A stretch of DNA of 64,000 bases, taken from NCBI RefSeq assembly GCF_005121165.3, contig NZ_CP034413.3, positions 3,512,112 through 3,576,111 of the forward strand. Direction: 5' to 3'. The stretch comes from Dysosmobacter welbionis. Lineage in GTDB: Bacteria; Bacillota; Clostridia; Oscillospirales; Oscillospiraceae. Below are positions 24,896 through 35,838 of the stretch, piece after piece. Made by a program: the position numbers and the translations under genes. A model generated the notes under the pieces. That model saw only the letters and a list, made by a program, of their open reading frames with translations. It searched no databases and had not been told where the DNA came from. Within the stretch, counting starts at the first letter, position 1. The number at the start of each line of letters is the position of its first letter.

Positions 24896-25632
24896 ATGTC
24901 CGGACATTCCAAATGGCATAATATCCAAAAGACCAAGGGCGCGGCCGACGCCAAGCGCTCCGCCGCCTTCACCAAGATCGCCAAGGAGATCATCGTGGCC
25001 GTGAAAGAGGGCGGCGGCTCCGGCGACCCCAACAACAACTCCCGCCTGGCCACGGTCATCGCCAAGGCCAAGGCCGTCAACATGCCCAACGACAACATCA
25101 AGCGCACCATCGACCGGGCCCTGGGCTCCGGCAGCACCGACAACTACGAGGCCGTCACCTACGAGGGCTACGGCCCCGGCGGCGTGGCCGTCATTGTGGA
25201 GGCCCTGACCGACAACCGCCAGCGCACCGCGCCGGAGGTCCGCCACGCGTTCGACAAGTGCAACGGCAACCTGGGCGCCCAGGGCTGCGTCAGCTGGTCC
25301 TTTGACAAGAAGGGCGTCATCGTCATTGACAACGAGGAGGGCGAGCTGGACGAGGACACCGTCATGATGGACGCTCTGGAGGCCGGTGCCGCCGACTTTG
25401 AGGCCGACGGTCCCGCCCTGGAGATCACCTGCGACCCCGACGCTTTCAACGATGTGGTGAAGGCCCTGGAGGGAAGGGCTACGCCTTCGCCAGCGCGGAG
25501 ATCGAGATGGTGCCCCAGAACTACATCACCCTCACCGGCGAGGGAGACGTGAAGAACATGGAGAAGCTCATCGACATGCTGGAGGACAACGACGACGTGC
25601 AGAACGTCTGGCACAACTGGGATAACGACTGA
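24896..25632 (+). CDS. yebC: YebC/PmpR family protein, broken by one frameshift
   Basis: Starts [21 protein letters not shown], the strict family opening, and continues through [28 protein letters not shown] lost G at 25471-25473 (GAGGGAAGG) shifts to the frame encoding [18 protein letters not shown] and ending WHNWDND; the joined product is about 245 residues. Family members act as transcription regulators or, in recent work, help ribosomes through proline stretches. The first frame alone would end at 25552 with a nonsense tail. Confidence 0.9.
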
Positions 25633-25648
25633 GCATCGCTGGATAGAG

Positions 25649-25675
25649 AGAGGACGGGGAGACCCGTCCTCTTTT
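25649..25675 (+). terminator. Terminator after yebC
   Basis: A perfect 10-bp stem (25649-25658 with 25663-25672) with GAGA loop, ending in TTTT. Confidence 0.85.
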
Positions 25676-25745
25676 CATCTCTGCAGAAATGAAACAAAAC
25701 TTTTCTTTTGTGCAAAAACGCCGGAGAGGCGGGCCTAACCGGTCC

Positions 25746-25811
25746 CCCTTACCATTACCATAACAATGACCATAACCATCACCATAACCCTAACTCTAGC
25801 TATTACCATAA
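25746..25811. repeat. Eleven degenerate hexamer units (CCATAA-like)
   Basis: 66 bases made of 6-base units, mostly CCATAA, CCATTA, CCATCA, CCCTAA. Nothing comparable occurs elsewhere in the window. It lies in the non-coding gap between the yebC terminator and the DUF6291 gene. On the minus strand one frame would read Gly-Tyr-Gly-Asp-Gly-Tyr-like residues but with stops. Confidence 0.8.
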
Positions 25812-25903
25812 CGGGAGAATTTTACAAAATCCTCCCGGAGATTGCATAGAACCGTGCATCAGATGGGGAGGGGACGCCTTTTCTTGAGAGGAGTGGTTTT
25901 TCG

Positions 25904-26307
25904 TTGGCAGAGGAACACAAGAAGAGTTTTATGCTGTATTTCGATAATTTTCCCTGTGTGGCGGCCCTGGACGCGGAGCAGCGGGGGAACTGCTGCTTCT
26001 GTTGTACCGCTATGCCATGGCGGCGGACAAGGCTCCCACGGATCCGGAGGAGGTTTTGCGGCAGCACCCGGGCTTGAGGGAGGAGACCCGCATGGCCTAC
26101 CGGTTTCTGGCGGAGACCATTCGGCGGGATACAGAGAAGTGGAAGGAAAAGCAGCGGCGCTACCAAGAGGCGGCGGCGCGGCGGCAGGGGGATGGGGCGA
26201 TCTCCCGGCAGGCCCTGGAACAGGCCGCGCCCAAGGATTACAGCGACATCCGGAAGTACCTACGGGACGTCTCTACCGCTGGTCGGTTGCCAAAATCGGA
26301 CCCATAG
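25904..26307 (+). CDS. DUF6291 domain protein, broken by one frameshift
   Basis: From a TTG start with GAGAGGAG 10 bp upstream, the first frame reads AEEHKKSFMLYFDNFPCVAALDAEQRG. One G is missing in the run 25983-25987; the next frame continues ELLLLLYRYAMAADKAPTDP to KDYSDIRKYLRDVS. The joined product (about 134 residues) has the DUF6291 start seen in phage- and plasmid-associated proteins of Clostridia. Function is unknown; replication-related roles are sometimes inferred from context. No other phage gene is adjacent. Confidence 0.7.
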
Positions 26308-26333
26308 GGTAGACTGAGGGCGAGGTGATACAC

Positions 26334-27344
26334 GTGAACAAGGAGCGGCTGGGCGATTTCATCGGCAGCGAGCGGAAAAATCTGGGCCTGACCCAGCGGG
26401 ATCTGGCGGCGCGGCTGCATGTGACGGACAAGGCCGTCAGCAAGTGGGAGCGGGGACTGAGCTACCCGGATGTGACGCTGCTGGAGCCCCTGGCGGCAGC
26501 CCTGGACTTGACGGTGGAGGAGCTGATGGCCTGCCGGAGGCAGGCGGCGAAAGGAGCGGAGGAGACCATGCAGAGCTTGTTGGATATCTCCCGTGACAGC
26601 GTGCGGCAGGAGCGGCGGCGCTCCTGGCAGCGGCTGGCGGCGGTGCTGGTGCTGCTGGCCGTAACTGCAGCCGTGGTGGCGTATACGCAGATCGTGGTGA
26701 CGGAGGAGGGGTATTACAGCATCGTTCTGAAAGAGACTGTGAATGGCAGGAACTGTGTCTATGTGGAGGACCGTGGACACCTGATCCGGCTGAAGTGCGG
26801 GGAGGATGTGGACTTTGATGCCCTCACGCTGCGGGACGAGCGGGGAGATACCATTTCCTATCAGATGGACTTTCAATGGAACCGGCTGACCCGCACTGGT
26901 ACGGTGTCTGCCTGTGAGGACACCGGCGTCACCGTTCTGGGAGGTGTCATGGATGTCACCTATGAGGGGGATTCCGGCAGCGTGCCGCTTCTCTTCGGCG
27001 ATACCAGCGTCCAGTATCTCCGGGACGGGTATTACCCGGACCCCTACGCAGAGTCCGAAAATCTGGTGTTTTTATGTGACGTCCGGTTTTGGCCCTATCA
27101 TCCGGAGGAGCCGGACCCCACCGGCATCAACACCCGGGCAATCCTGGAAGTGGAGGACTGCATCAACGCCGAGGCGCTGGACGTGGATGGGGACGGAGCG
27201 CTGGAGGTGGCCGTCCGCACCCGCTGGCCGGAGAAGCCGTACACCGTCTACGACTATGTGGATGGAGAGATTGTGGAGTCATGGCCGGACACCCTGCCGG
27301 AGGAGATTTTGGAACAGATGTGGGCCCCGTGGGAAGGGCTATGA
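26334..27344 (+). CDS. Membrane-anchored XRE regulator with an outside domain
   Basis: 336 residues from a GTG start after GAGGTGAT. An N-terminal helix-turn-helix (RKNLGLTQRDLAARLHVTDKAVSKWERGLSYPDVTLLEPLAAALDLTVEELMA) is followed by a basic linker and one membrane helix at about 101-120 (LAAVLVLLAVTAAVVAYTQI). The last 210 residues are outside the cell and contain EVEDCINAEALDVDGDGALEVAVRTRWP, a calcium-loop-like DxDGDG segment. A one-component transmembrane regulator is the likely type; signal and targets are unknown. Confidence 0.82.
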   Translation: MNKERLGDFIGSERKNLGLTQRDLAARLHVTDKAVSKWERGLSYPDVTLLEPLAAALDLTVEELMACRRQAAKGAEETMQSLLDISRDSVRQERRRSWQRLAAVLVLLAVTAAVVAYTQIVVTEEGYYSIVLKETVNGRNCVYVEDRGHLIRLKCGEDVDFDALTLRDERGDTISYQMDFQWNRLTRTGTVSACEDTGVTVLGGVMDVTYEGDSGSVPLLFGDTSVQYLRDGYYPDPYAESENLVFLCDVRFWPYHPEEPDPTGINTRAILEVEDCINAEALDVDGDGALEVAVRTRWPEKPYTVYDYVDGEIVESWPDTLPEEILEQMWAPWEGL

Positions 27345-27509
27345 GAGGTGCTGCCTATGGAATCTCCTGCGCCCCCCCTCTGAGAGCGGCGGGTGGGGTC
27401 TCCTTCCACCCGGAGGCGGGGAGCCAGCATCTGGCCTTTCACAGCCGGGAGCGGGTCCTCCGCCGCATCGACCAGTACACCGCGCGGCAGTACCGGCATC
27501 AATCGGGAC

Positions 27510-27540
27510 AAAAAGAGGCCCTGGCTTTCGCCAGGACCTC
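27510..27540 (-). terminator. Terminator of rnpB
   Basis: On the minus strand a stem GAGGTCCTGG with CCAGGGCCTC (one bulge), loop with CGAA, and TTTTT, directly after the RNA 3' end. Confidence 0.85.
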
Positions 27541-27546
27541 TTCTTG

Positions 27547-28127
27547 TACGAGCAAGACTGTAAGCCGGGTTCTGTATCAAACAGTCATCTATCTCGACGT
27601 ACCGTCGCCGGTACGCTCCAGCCACCCCGGGAGCGGCCGGGCCAGCCTTGAGGGTCGGACCCCCTGCTCCCATACCGGTGTTGCTCCGGATAGAGTTTAC
27701 AGCATCGGACAGTCTCCAGCCGATGGGTGAGCTCTTACCTCGCCTTTCCACCCTTACCGACAGAGCTACTCTCTGTCGGTAAGGGTGGCTTGCCGCTCCC
27801 CGCGGGAGCGGCCGCTGCGGCGGGCTGATTGCAATTAGGAAGAGGGACCCTTCGTCCCTCTTCACACAACACCCCTGCGCCGTTCCGCGCGGAAGCGATT
27901 GCGCTGTTCGGGGAAGTTTCCCTCGCCCCGCTCCGCGGGCATCGCGTTCAGCCGTCGCTGGTTCCCTGACCGATACAGAGTAACTCTGTCGGCGGTATAT
28001 CTCTGTTGCACTTTTCCTGAAGTCGCCTTCGGCGGGCGTTACCCGTTATCCTTGCCCTGTGGAGCCCGGACTTTCCTCACGACCGGCCTTTCGGCCTGGC
28101 CGCGCGACTGTCTGTCTTACTCGCCTG
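27547..28127 (-). ncRNA. rnpB: RNase P RNA, with an expanded middle
   Basis: The catalytic RNA that removes 5' leaders from tRNA precursors. Near the 5' end is GAGGAAAGTCCGGGCTCCAC (minus strand, about 28070), in the middle AAAGGCGAGGTAAGAGCTCACC near 27735, and at the 3' end ACAGAACCCGGCTTACAG near 27565: the universal conserved blocks. P1 pairs CGAGUAAGAC near 28115-28124 with GUCUUGCUCG near 27549-27558, which fixes both ends within a few bases. At about 580 bases it is much longer than the common 350-400; the extra lies between about 27765 and 28000. Confidence 0.95.
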
Positions 28128-28130
28128 TCT

Positions 28131-28159
28131 ATTTTAGCGGAATCCGACGGGATTGTCAA
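28131..28159 (-). promoter_or_regulatory. Promoter of rnpB
   Basis: On the minus strand TTGACA (28159-28154) and TAAAAT (28136-28131) with a 17-bp spacer. The start point would fall at the mapped 5' end of the RNA. Confidence 0.85.
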
Positions 28160-28306
28160 CGCCTGGCCGCAATGCGGCCTCCACATCGGCGGAAGTCGCC
28201 AGGGCCTTCCGCTGAAAATACCGGATGGCCCGCAGAGCGCAGTTAGGTCCCGGCTTCATGGCCCCGCAGCCCTGGGAGAAAAAGTCTGGGAAGGGGAGGG
28301 GCGTGG

Positions 28307-28335
28307 TTGTATTTTTTTCCGATCTGCGGTATAAT
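28307..28335 (+). promoter_or_regulatory. Promoter of murD
   Basis: TTGTAT at 28307-28312 and TATAAT at 28330-28335 with a 17-bp spacer, 51 bp before murD. It is divergent from the rnpB promoter. Confidence 0.75.
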
Positions 28336-28385
28336 TTCCTTGTCTGTCAATCTCTGCCGCCCAGCGCGGCGTTAGGAGCGTACCC

Positions 28386-29761
28386 ATGAAGTTTGAGGAA
28401 TATCTGGACTCTCTGCGGAACAAGTCCGTGGCCGTCATCGGCATCGGCGTCAGCAACCGGCCCCTGATCCGGCTGCTGCTGGAGCGGGGCATTCGCGTCA
28501 CCGCCTGCGACAAAAAATCCCGGGAGGCCCTGGGGCCCCTGGGGACGAGCTGGAGCAGCACGGCTGCCGCCTGCAGCTGGGGGAGGACTACCTGAAGGGC
28601 CTGACGGAGGACGTGATCTTCCGGACCCCCGGCCTGCGGCCCGACGTGCCGGAGCTGGCGGCGGCGGTGGCGCGGGGCAGCCTGCTGACTTCCGAGATGG
28701 AGGTCTTTTTTGAGGTCTGCCCCTGTCCCGAGATCGCCGTCACCGGGTCCGACGGCAAGACCACGACCACCACGATCATCGCAAAGCTCCTGGAGGCCGC
28801 CGGGCGCACCGTCCACCTGGGGGGCAACATCGGCCGCCCGCTGCTGTGCGACACGCCGGACATCGCGCCAACGGATCTGGCGGTGCTGGAGCTCAGCTCC
28901 TTCCAGCTGATGACCATGGACCGGAGCCCCCGCATCGCCGTTATGACCAACCTGTCTCCCAACCACCTGGATGTCCACAAGAGCTACGGAGAGTATATCG
29001 CTGCCAAGGAAAATATCTTTACACACCAGACAGTCCGGGATATTGCCGTCTTTAATGCCGACAACGAGGCCACGGTCCGCTGCGCTGAAAAGGCCCCGGG
29101 CCGGGTGCGGTGGTTCTCCCGCCGGAAGGAGGTGGCGGACGGCGTGTTCCTCCGGGGTACCTCTATCGTCTGCCGGGGGCCGCAGGGCGAGCGGGTAGTG
29201 CTGGACACCGCCGACATCAAGCTCCCCGGCGTCCACAACATCGAGAACTACATGGCCGCCGTCGCCGCCGTGGACGGGATGGTCCCAGACGAGGCCATCC
29301 GGGCCTTCGCCCGCACCTTCGGCGGCGTGGAGCACCGGATCGAGCTGGTCCGGGAGCTGGACGGGGTGCGCTGGTACAACGACTCCATCGCCTCCAGCCC
29401 CAGCCGCACCATCGCCGGGCTCCGGTCCTTCCCGGAGAAGGTCATCCTCATCGCCGGGGGCAAGGACAAGGGCATCTCCTATGACGCCATCGGCCCGGAG
29501 ATCAACGAGCATGTGAAAGCCCTGATCCTCTGCGGCGCAACCGCCGGGGTGATCCGGGCCGCCGTGGAGAAGGCCGCCAACTTCACCGGCCTGCCCATCA
29601 CGGAGGTGGACAGCTACCAGTCCGCCGTGGCGCTGGCCCGTGAGACGGCGCGGCCGGGGGATGTGGTGCTGCTGTCCCCGGCCAGCACCTCCTTTGACCG
29701 GTTCGCCAACTTCATGGAGCGGGGCCGGGTCTTCAAGGATCTGGTGAACGCTCTGAAATAA
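28386..29761 (+). CDS. murD: UDP-N-acetylmuramoylalanine--D-glutamate ligase, broken by one frameshift
   Basis: The first frame gives the N-terminal domain (KSVAVIGIGVSNRPLIRLLLERGIRVTACDKK). A G is missing in one of two runs at 28532-28544; the second frame continues ELEQHGCRLQLGEDYLKGL and VIFRTPGLRPDV, then the ATP loop TGSDGKTTTTT, NHLDVHKSYGEYIAAK and YNDSIASSPSRTIAGL. The joined product is about 458 residues, normal length. MurD adds D-glutamate to the peptidoglycan stem. Confidence 0.93.
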
Positions 29762-29802
29762 GGCCAGGCCGCCCCCGCATACAATGGCGGGAAGGGGGCG
29801 TG

Positions 29803-32578
<2,776 letters not shown>

Positions 32579-32585
32579 ACAGGGA

Positions 32586-32611
32586 AGCGGGGGCTCACGC
32601 CCCCGCTCTTT
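32586..32611 (+). terminator. Terminator after ligA
   Basis: A 9-bp stem (32586-32594 with 32599-32607), TCAC loop, then CTTT. Confidence 0.65.
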
Positions 32612-32659
32612 CGGCTTGTGTGCAGGCTGCGCTGCGATGCGTGCCCGGCGGGCGTACCG

Positions 32660-33475
32660 TCAGCAGGGGTCATCGATCTGGATCATGAATTTTGTGACGT
32701 ATTCCTCCGGGCTGGAGATCGCAAATTCGTTCAATCCAAGCTCGTAGGCAAAGCCCGTCAGTGTCAGATGCTGCCGGCGGGCATAGTCGATCATTTTTTG
32801 GTACATGGCGGGCGCCTTGTCCCAAGGTCCCTTCTGATAGCCGCAAAGATACCGCCCCGCCGGCCTGACGAACGTATGCGGACCGGATGCGCTGCCGGAC
32901 GAATAGGTAAACAGCCCGTCGTATGTTTCAAAGGACCCGGCGGTGACTTTGTCCAGGGAGAGGAAGCTCCCGATTCCCATGCGTATCTGCTCAATGCCCC
33001 ATTGACTTTTCAAATCGGTAAAAAGCCGGGATAAATCGTCTCCGGAAAAATCATACGGCAAAACAGAAATTTTGACCGCGCCGCACTCCTCGACCCTGAT
33101 TTCCTCATCCGGCAGGCCCTCGCAAAGACGCACCTGCGCTTTTTTGGTCTTCAGTATGTTCCGCGCGCGCTTCAGCCTTCGTATCTCCAGATCGATTTCC
33201 GCCTCTTTCCGATCTGCGATCTGCAAAAACTTTTCCGGAGCAGGATGCTTACAGTAGTCCGCAATTTCCGCGATGCTCATATTCAACTCTTTCAGCATAC
33301 GGATATACTCAAAAACAATGCTCTGTGATGCGTCGTAATAGCGGTAACCGTTTTCCCCCTTTTGGCAGGGGGAAAACAGGCCGATGTCGTCATAATAATG
33401 CAGCGTTCTCCGATTGACACCGTGCAGTTCCGCAAACTGGGCGGTGGTCATTTTTACAGTGTTTTGCCTCATCAC
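32660..33475 (-). CDS. MerR-family regulator with a GyrI-like effector domain
   Basis: 271 residues from a GTG start 7 bp after AAGGAG. N-terminal MerR winged helix (MTTAQFAELHGVNRRTLHYYDDIGLFSPCQKGENGYRYYD), a long dimer coiled coil (IADRKEAEIDLEIRRLKRARNILKTKKAQ) and a C-terminal ligand domain with FTYSSGSASGPHTFVRPAGRYLC and YELGLNEFAIS. Such BmrR/GyrI-like proteins bind small hydrophobic compounds. The GC content is visibly lower than that of the neighbours, which suggests recent transfer together with the next gene. Confidence 0.9.
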   Translation of the reverse strand: MMRQNTVKMTTAQFAELHGVNRRTLHYYDDIGLFSPCQKGENGYRYYDASQSIVFEYIRMLKELNMSIAEIADYCKHPAPEKFLQIADRKEAEIDLEIRRLKRARNILKTKKAQVRLCEGLPDEEIRVEECGAVKISVLPYDFSGDDLSRLFTDLKSQWGIEQIRMGIGSFLSLDKVTAGSFETYDGLFTYSSGSASGPHTFVRPAGRYLCGYQKGPWDKAPAMYQKMIDYARRQHLTLTGFAYELGLNEFAISSPEEYVTKFMIQIDDPC

Positions 33476-33496
33476 AAAATAGCTCCTTTTCCGGTA

Positions 33497-33527
33497 TTGA
33501 CATTACAGCTGCTGTAAGGACTATTAT
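33497..33527 (+). promoter_or_regulatory. MerR-type promoter with central operator
   Basis: TTGACA at 33497-33502 and TATTAT at 33522-33527 are 19 bp apart, the overlong spacer typical of MerR-activated promoters. The spacer contains the perfect palindrome TTACAGCTGCTGTAA (33503-33517). It faces the acetyltransferase gene. Confidence 0.8.
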
Positions 33528-33562
33528 ACGGGGTATCCGAGACCAATACCAGGGGGAATATC

Positions 33563-34213
33563 ATGGAGATGCAAATCAGAGAATATCAGAAACAGGACTT
33601 TCAGCCCTTAAAGGAAATCATCCGAAGCACGTGGCACTATGATGAGTTCAGCAGTCCCGAAACGGCTTCCAGGCTGGCGGAGGTTTTTCTGCGCAGCTGC
33701 CTGACAAATTACACCTTTTCACAGGTGGCCGTACTTGACGGAACTGCGGCAGGGATCATTTTGGTAAAGAACAACAAGGATCACAGATGCGCCCTCTCTG
33801 CCAGATTTCAGCAAATCCTGTCCATTGTGAAGCTGTATGCGTCCAAAGAGGGAAGGGCAGTCTCTCAAATCTTCCAAAACGTCAATGAGATCGATGAGCA
33901 ATTGCTGCGCGGCTGCAAAAAGACCTATCCGGCGGAATTGGCTCTGTTTGCTGTCCGTTCATCCTGTCAGGGAAAGGGCATCGGCAAAAAGCTGTTTCAT
34001 TCCGCGCTTGCCTATTTGAAACAGCAGGGATTGGATGAATTCTACCTGTTTACAGATACCAGCTGCAACTACGGCTTTTATGAACACCAGGGCATGTGCC
34101 GCCGCGGCCAGAGAGAGCATCTTTTCCAGATAAACGGGCAGACCGTAAGCATGAATTTCTTTCTTTATGACCGCGCAACGGTATTTCATGACGCTGCGGG
34201 CTGCAATTTTTGA
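33563..34213 (+). CDS. GNAT family N-acetyltransferase
   Basis: 216 residues. The acetyl-CoA loop is LFAVRSSCQGKGIGKKLFHSAL; the end FYEHQGMCRRGQ is a common GNAT feature. Substrate unknown. It is the likely target of the divergent MerR protein and shares its low GC content, so the pair looks like one imported unit, perhaps for detoxification or resistance. Confidence 0.9.
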   Translation: MEMQIREYQKQDFQPLKEIIRSTWHYDEFSSPETASRLAEVFLRSCLTNYTFSQVAVLDGTAAGIILVKNNKDHRCALSARFQQILSIVKLYASKEGRAVSQIFQNVNEIDEQLLRGCKKTYPAELALFAVRSSCQGKGIGKKLFHSALAYLKQQGLDEFYLFTDTSCNYGFYEHQGMCRRGQREHLFQINGQTVSMNFFLYDRATVFHDAAGCNF

Positions 34214-34219
34214 AATTGT

Positions 34220-34376
34220 ATTAACTGCATAAAAAATAATTGTTTTTTTGTGCAGTTCATCAATATTCTGGAGCGAGTCACTCCGAAACATTATCCAGTT
34301 CGGCCATAGACACCGGCGGCTCTGCGTGGTATCTTTGTTAAGCACCAGCCGGGAAGGCTGGGAGTCTGATACAGAA
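34220..34376 (+). promoter_or_regulatory. Hairpin after the GNAT gene, then promoter and structured leader
   Basis: AACTGCATAAAAAA can pair with TTTTTTGTGCAGTT (34222-34257), a terminator-like stem. TTGTTT (34240-34245) and TATTCT (34264-34269) may form a promoter for the next gene. The leader then has GGAGCGAGTCACTCC and a longer hairpin at 34330-34371 with outer GTATC/GATAC and inner CCAGCC/GGCTGG pairing around an internal loop. Confidence 0.4.
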
Positions 34377-34390
34377 AGGATGTGTTTCCC

Positions 34391-34636
34391 ATGCGACTGC
34401 GTTCCGAAGCGGACGTGCAGGAGTTCCTGGACGCCGTCAGCCAGTGCGGCGGCGACGTGTACCTGAAGAGCCCGGAGGGAGACATTTTTAATTTGAAATC
34501 CTCCATGTCCCGGTATATCGCCATCGGCCGCCTCATCGAGGAGCAGGGCGATACCCTGGAGCTCTTTGCCGACCGGAAGGAAGACCAGGCCCGGCTCATG
34601 CCCCTGGTGGAAGACCTGATGAAGAACGGGGACTGA
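34391..34636 (+). CDS. Small HPr-like protein of unknown function
   Basis: 81 residues. DVYLKSPEGDIFNLKSSMSRYIAIGRLIEEQGDTLELFAD resembles the second half of the HPr fold, including the KS segment before a helix, but the phosphorylated histidine is absent, so phosphate transfer is unlikely. Homologues in Clostridia are usually hypothetical. AGAAAGGAT precedes the ATG; the long leader suggests regulation at RNA level. Confidence 0.7.
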   Translation: MRLRSEADVQEFLDAVSQCGGDVYLKSPEGDIFNLKSSMSRYIAIGRLIEEQGDTLELFADRKEDQARLMPLVEDLMKNGD

Positions 34637-34644
34637 GTCCCCGC

Positions 34645-34684
34645 AAAAAGCGCCCGCCCCGATCTCCCGGGGCGGGCGCTTTCC
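34645..34684. terminator. Bidirectional terminator
   Basis: A perfect 13-bp stem (34649-34661 with 34668-34680), A-run on the left and TTT on the right. It serves the HPr-like gene and the convergent cotJ operon. Confidence 0.85.
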
Positions 34685-34694
34685 ATTCAGTGGG

Positions 34695-35291
34695 TCACTT
34701 GTCAAAGGACGGGTTCACAAAGTAGAGATTCTTCTCGTTCATCTTGTCCTTGGCCAGCCGCAGTCCCTCGCCGAAGCGCTGGAAGTGGACGATCTCCCGG
34801 GCCCGGAGGAACTTGATGACGTCGTTGACGTCCGGATCGTCGGAGAGGCGCAGGATGTTGTCGTAGGTGACACGGGCCTTCTGCTCGGCGGCCAGATCCT
34901 CCGTCAGGTCGGCGATCAGGTCGCCCTTCACCGCCATGCTGGCGGCGCTGTAAGGGAAGCCGGAGGCGGCGGTGGGGTACACGCCGGCGGTCCGGTCCAC
35001 AAAATACGTGTCAAAGCCCGCGGTCCGGATCTGCTCCTCGGTGAGGTCCCTGGTCAGCTGGTGGACGATGGCGCCGATCATCTCCAAATGGCCCAGCTCC
35101 TCAGTGCCGATGTCGGTCAGCAGGCCCTTCAGCTCCGCATAGGGCATGGAGTACCGCTGACTCAGGTAGCGCAGGGACGCGCCCAGCTCACCGTCGGGCC
35201 CGCCGTACTGGGAGATGATGACGGAGGCCAGCTTGGGATTGGTGTTCTTGATCTTCACCGGGTACTGGAGCTTCTTCTCATAAATGAACAT
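34695..35291 (-). CDS. cotJC: Spore coat protein CotJC, manganese catalase family
   Basis: 198 residues. YEKKLQYPVKIKNTNPKLASVIISQYGGPDGELGASLRYLSQRYSMPYAELKGLLTDIGTEELGHLEMI shows the ferritin-like di-manganese helix pair, with ligand residues in E-x-x-H. A second pair is in ARVTYDNILRLSDD and REIVHFQRFGE. CotJC sits in the inner spore coat and probably removes peroxide. It overlaps the upstream cotJ gene by one base (TGATG). Confidence 0.93.
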   Translation of the reverse strand: MFIYEKKLQYPVKIKNTNPKLASVIISQYGGPDGELGASLRYLSQRYSMPYAELKGLLTDIGTEELGHLEMIGAIVHQLTRDLTEEQIRTAGFDTYFVDRTAGVYPTAASGFPYSAASMAVKGDLIADLTEDLAAEQKARVTYDNILRLSDDPDVNDVIKFLRAREIVHFQRFGEGLRLAKDKMNEKNLYFVNPSFDK

Positions 35292-35788
35292 CAGTCATTG
35301 CCTCCTTCCTCCCAGGGCCACGGGTCCTTCAGCCAGGCGAAGCCGTCCTCCGGCGTCAGGTCCGTCTGCAGCAGGGGGCCGTACATCTTCTGGTACTTCT
35401 CACGGCCCTCTTTCGCCAGCTTGATATAGGACCAGTACAGCTGCAGCGCCTCCTGATCCTGGGCGTGGGTGGTGAGATACAGGCCCAGCTCGTCAATGGC
35501 AAAGTCCAGGGCCATCAGCTCCACCAGGGCGGTGTTGGCCATTTTCGTCTTGGCCTGGATGGCCGCCTTGAAAGGCAGGTCAAGCCCCGGGAACAGGGTG
35601 CCGGTTTGCAGGGCCTCCATCCGGCTGTACCGGACAGGGTTCTCCTCCTGCATGGCTACAAAGGGAAACACCATGGGTGCACAGGTGCCGGGCAGAGTGC
35701 CCTGGTTCGGCTGGCAGGAGCCGGACGGCGGCATGGAAGGCACGGACGGCGTGGGCGGCGTATTGGTGTTGGGTTTCTCCATCTGCAT
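35291..35788 (-). CDS. Fused CotJA-CotJB spore coat protein
   Basis: 165 residues from the ATG at 35788 (AAGGAGG 5 bp upstream). After a Pro/Thr-rich start, residues about 45-80 (FPFVAMQEENPVRYSRMEALQTGTLFPGLDLPFKA) match CotJA, and the rest (ALVELMALDFAIDELGLYLTTHAQDQEALQLYWSYIKLAKEGREKYQKMYGPL to WLKDPWPWE) matches CotJB. In most spore formers these are two genes. Both partner with CotJC, encoded next. The fusion is continuous in one frame, not a frameshift artefact. Confidence 0.85.
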   Translation of the reverse strand: MQMEKPNTNTPPTPSVPSMPPSGSCQPNQGTLPGTCAPMVFPFVAMQEENPVRYSRMEALQTGTLFPGLDLPFKAAIQAKTKMANTALVELMALDFAIDELGLYLTTHAQDQEALQLYWSYIKLAKEGREKYQKMYGPLLQTDLTPEDGFAWLKDPWPWEEGGND

Positions 35789-35838
35789 GGATGCCTCCTT
35801 CTGGGGTAGGGTGCGCATGGGAACCATGCGCCCATGCC

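Noticed and set aside
25746-25811. Hexamer array as a CRISPR or telomere-like repeat
   Set aside because: Units are 6 bases without spacers; it is a simple tandem repeat.
27341-27509. Possible small plus-strand gene beginning with ATGA overlap at 27341 (HPEAGSQHLAFHSRERVLRRID)
   Set aside because: The frame runs on antisense through rnpB without a sensible stop and has no recognised homologue in memory; the gap 27345-27509 otherwise shows nothing I can support.
27254-27865. Long minus-strand frame running through rnpB and the end of the membrane regulator gene
   Set aside because: It crosses conserved RNase P RNA blocks and the regulator's coding end, so it is a by-product of GC-rich sequence.
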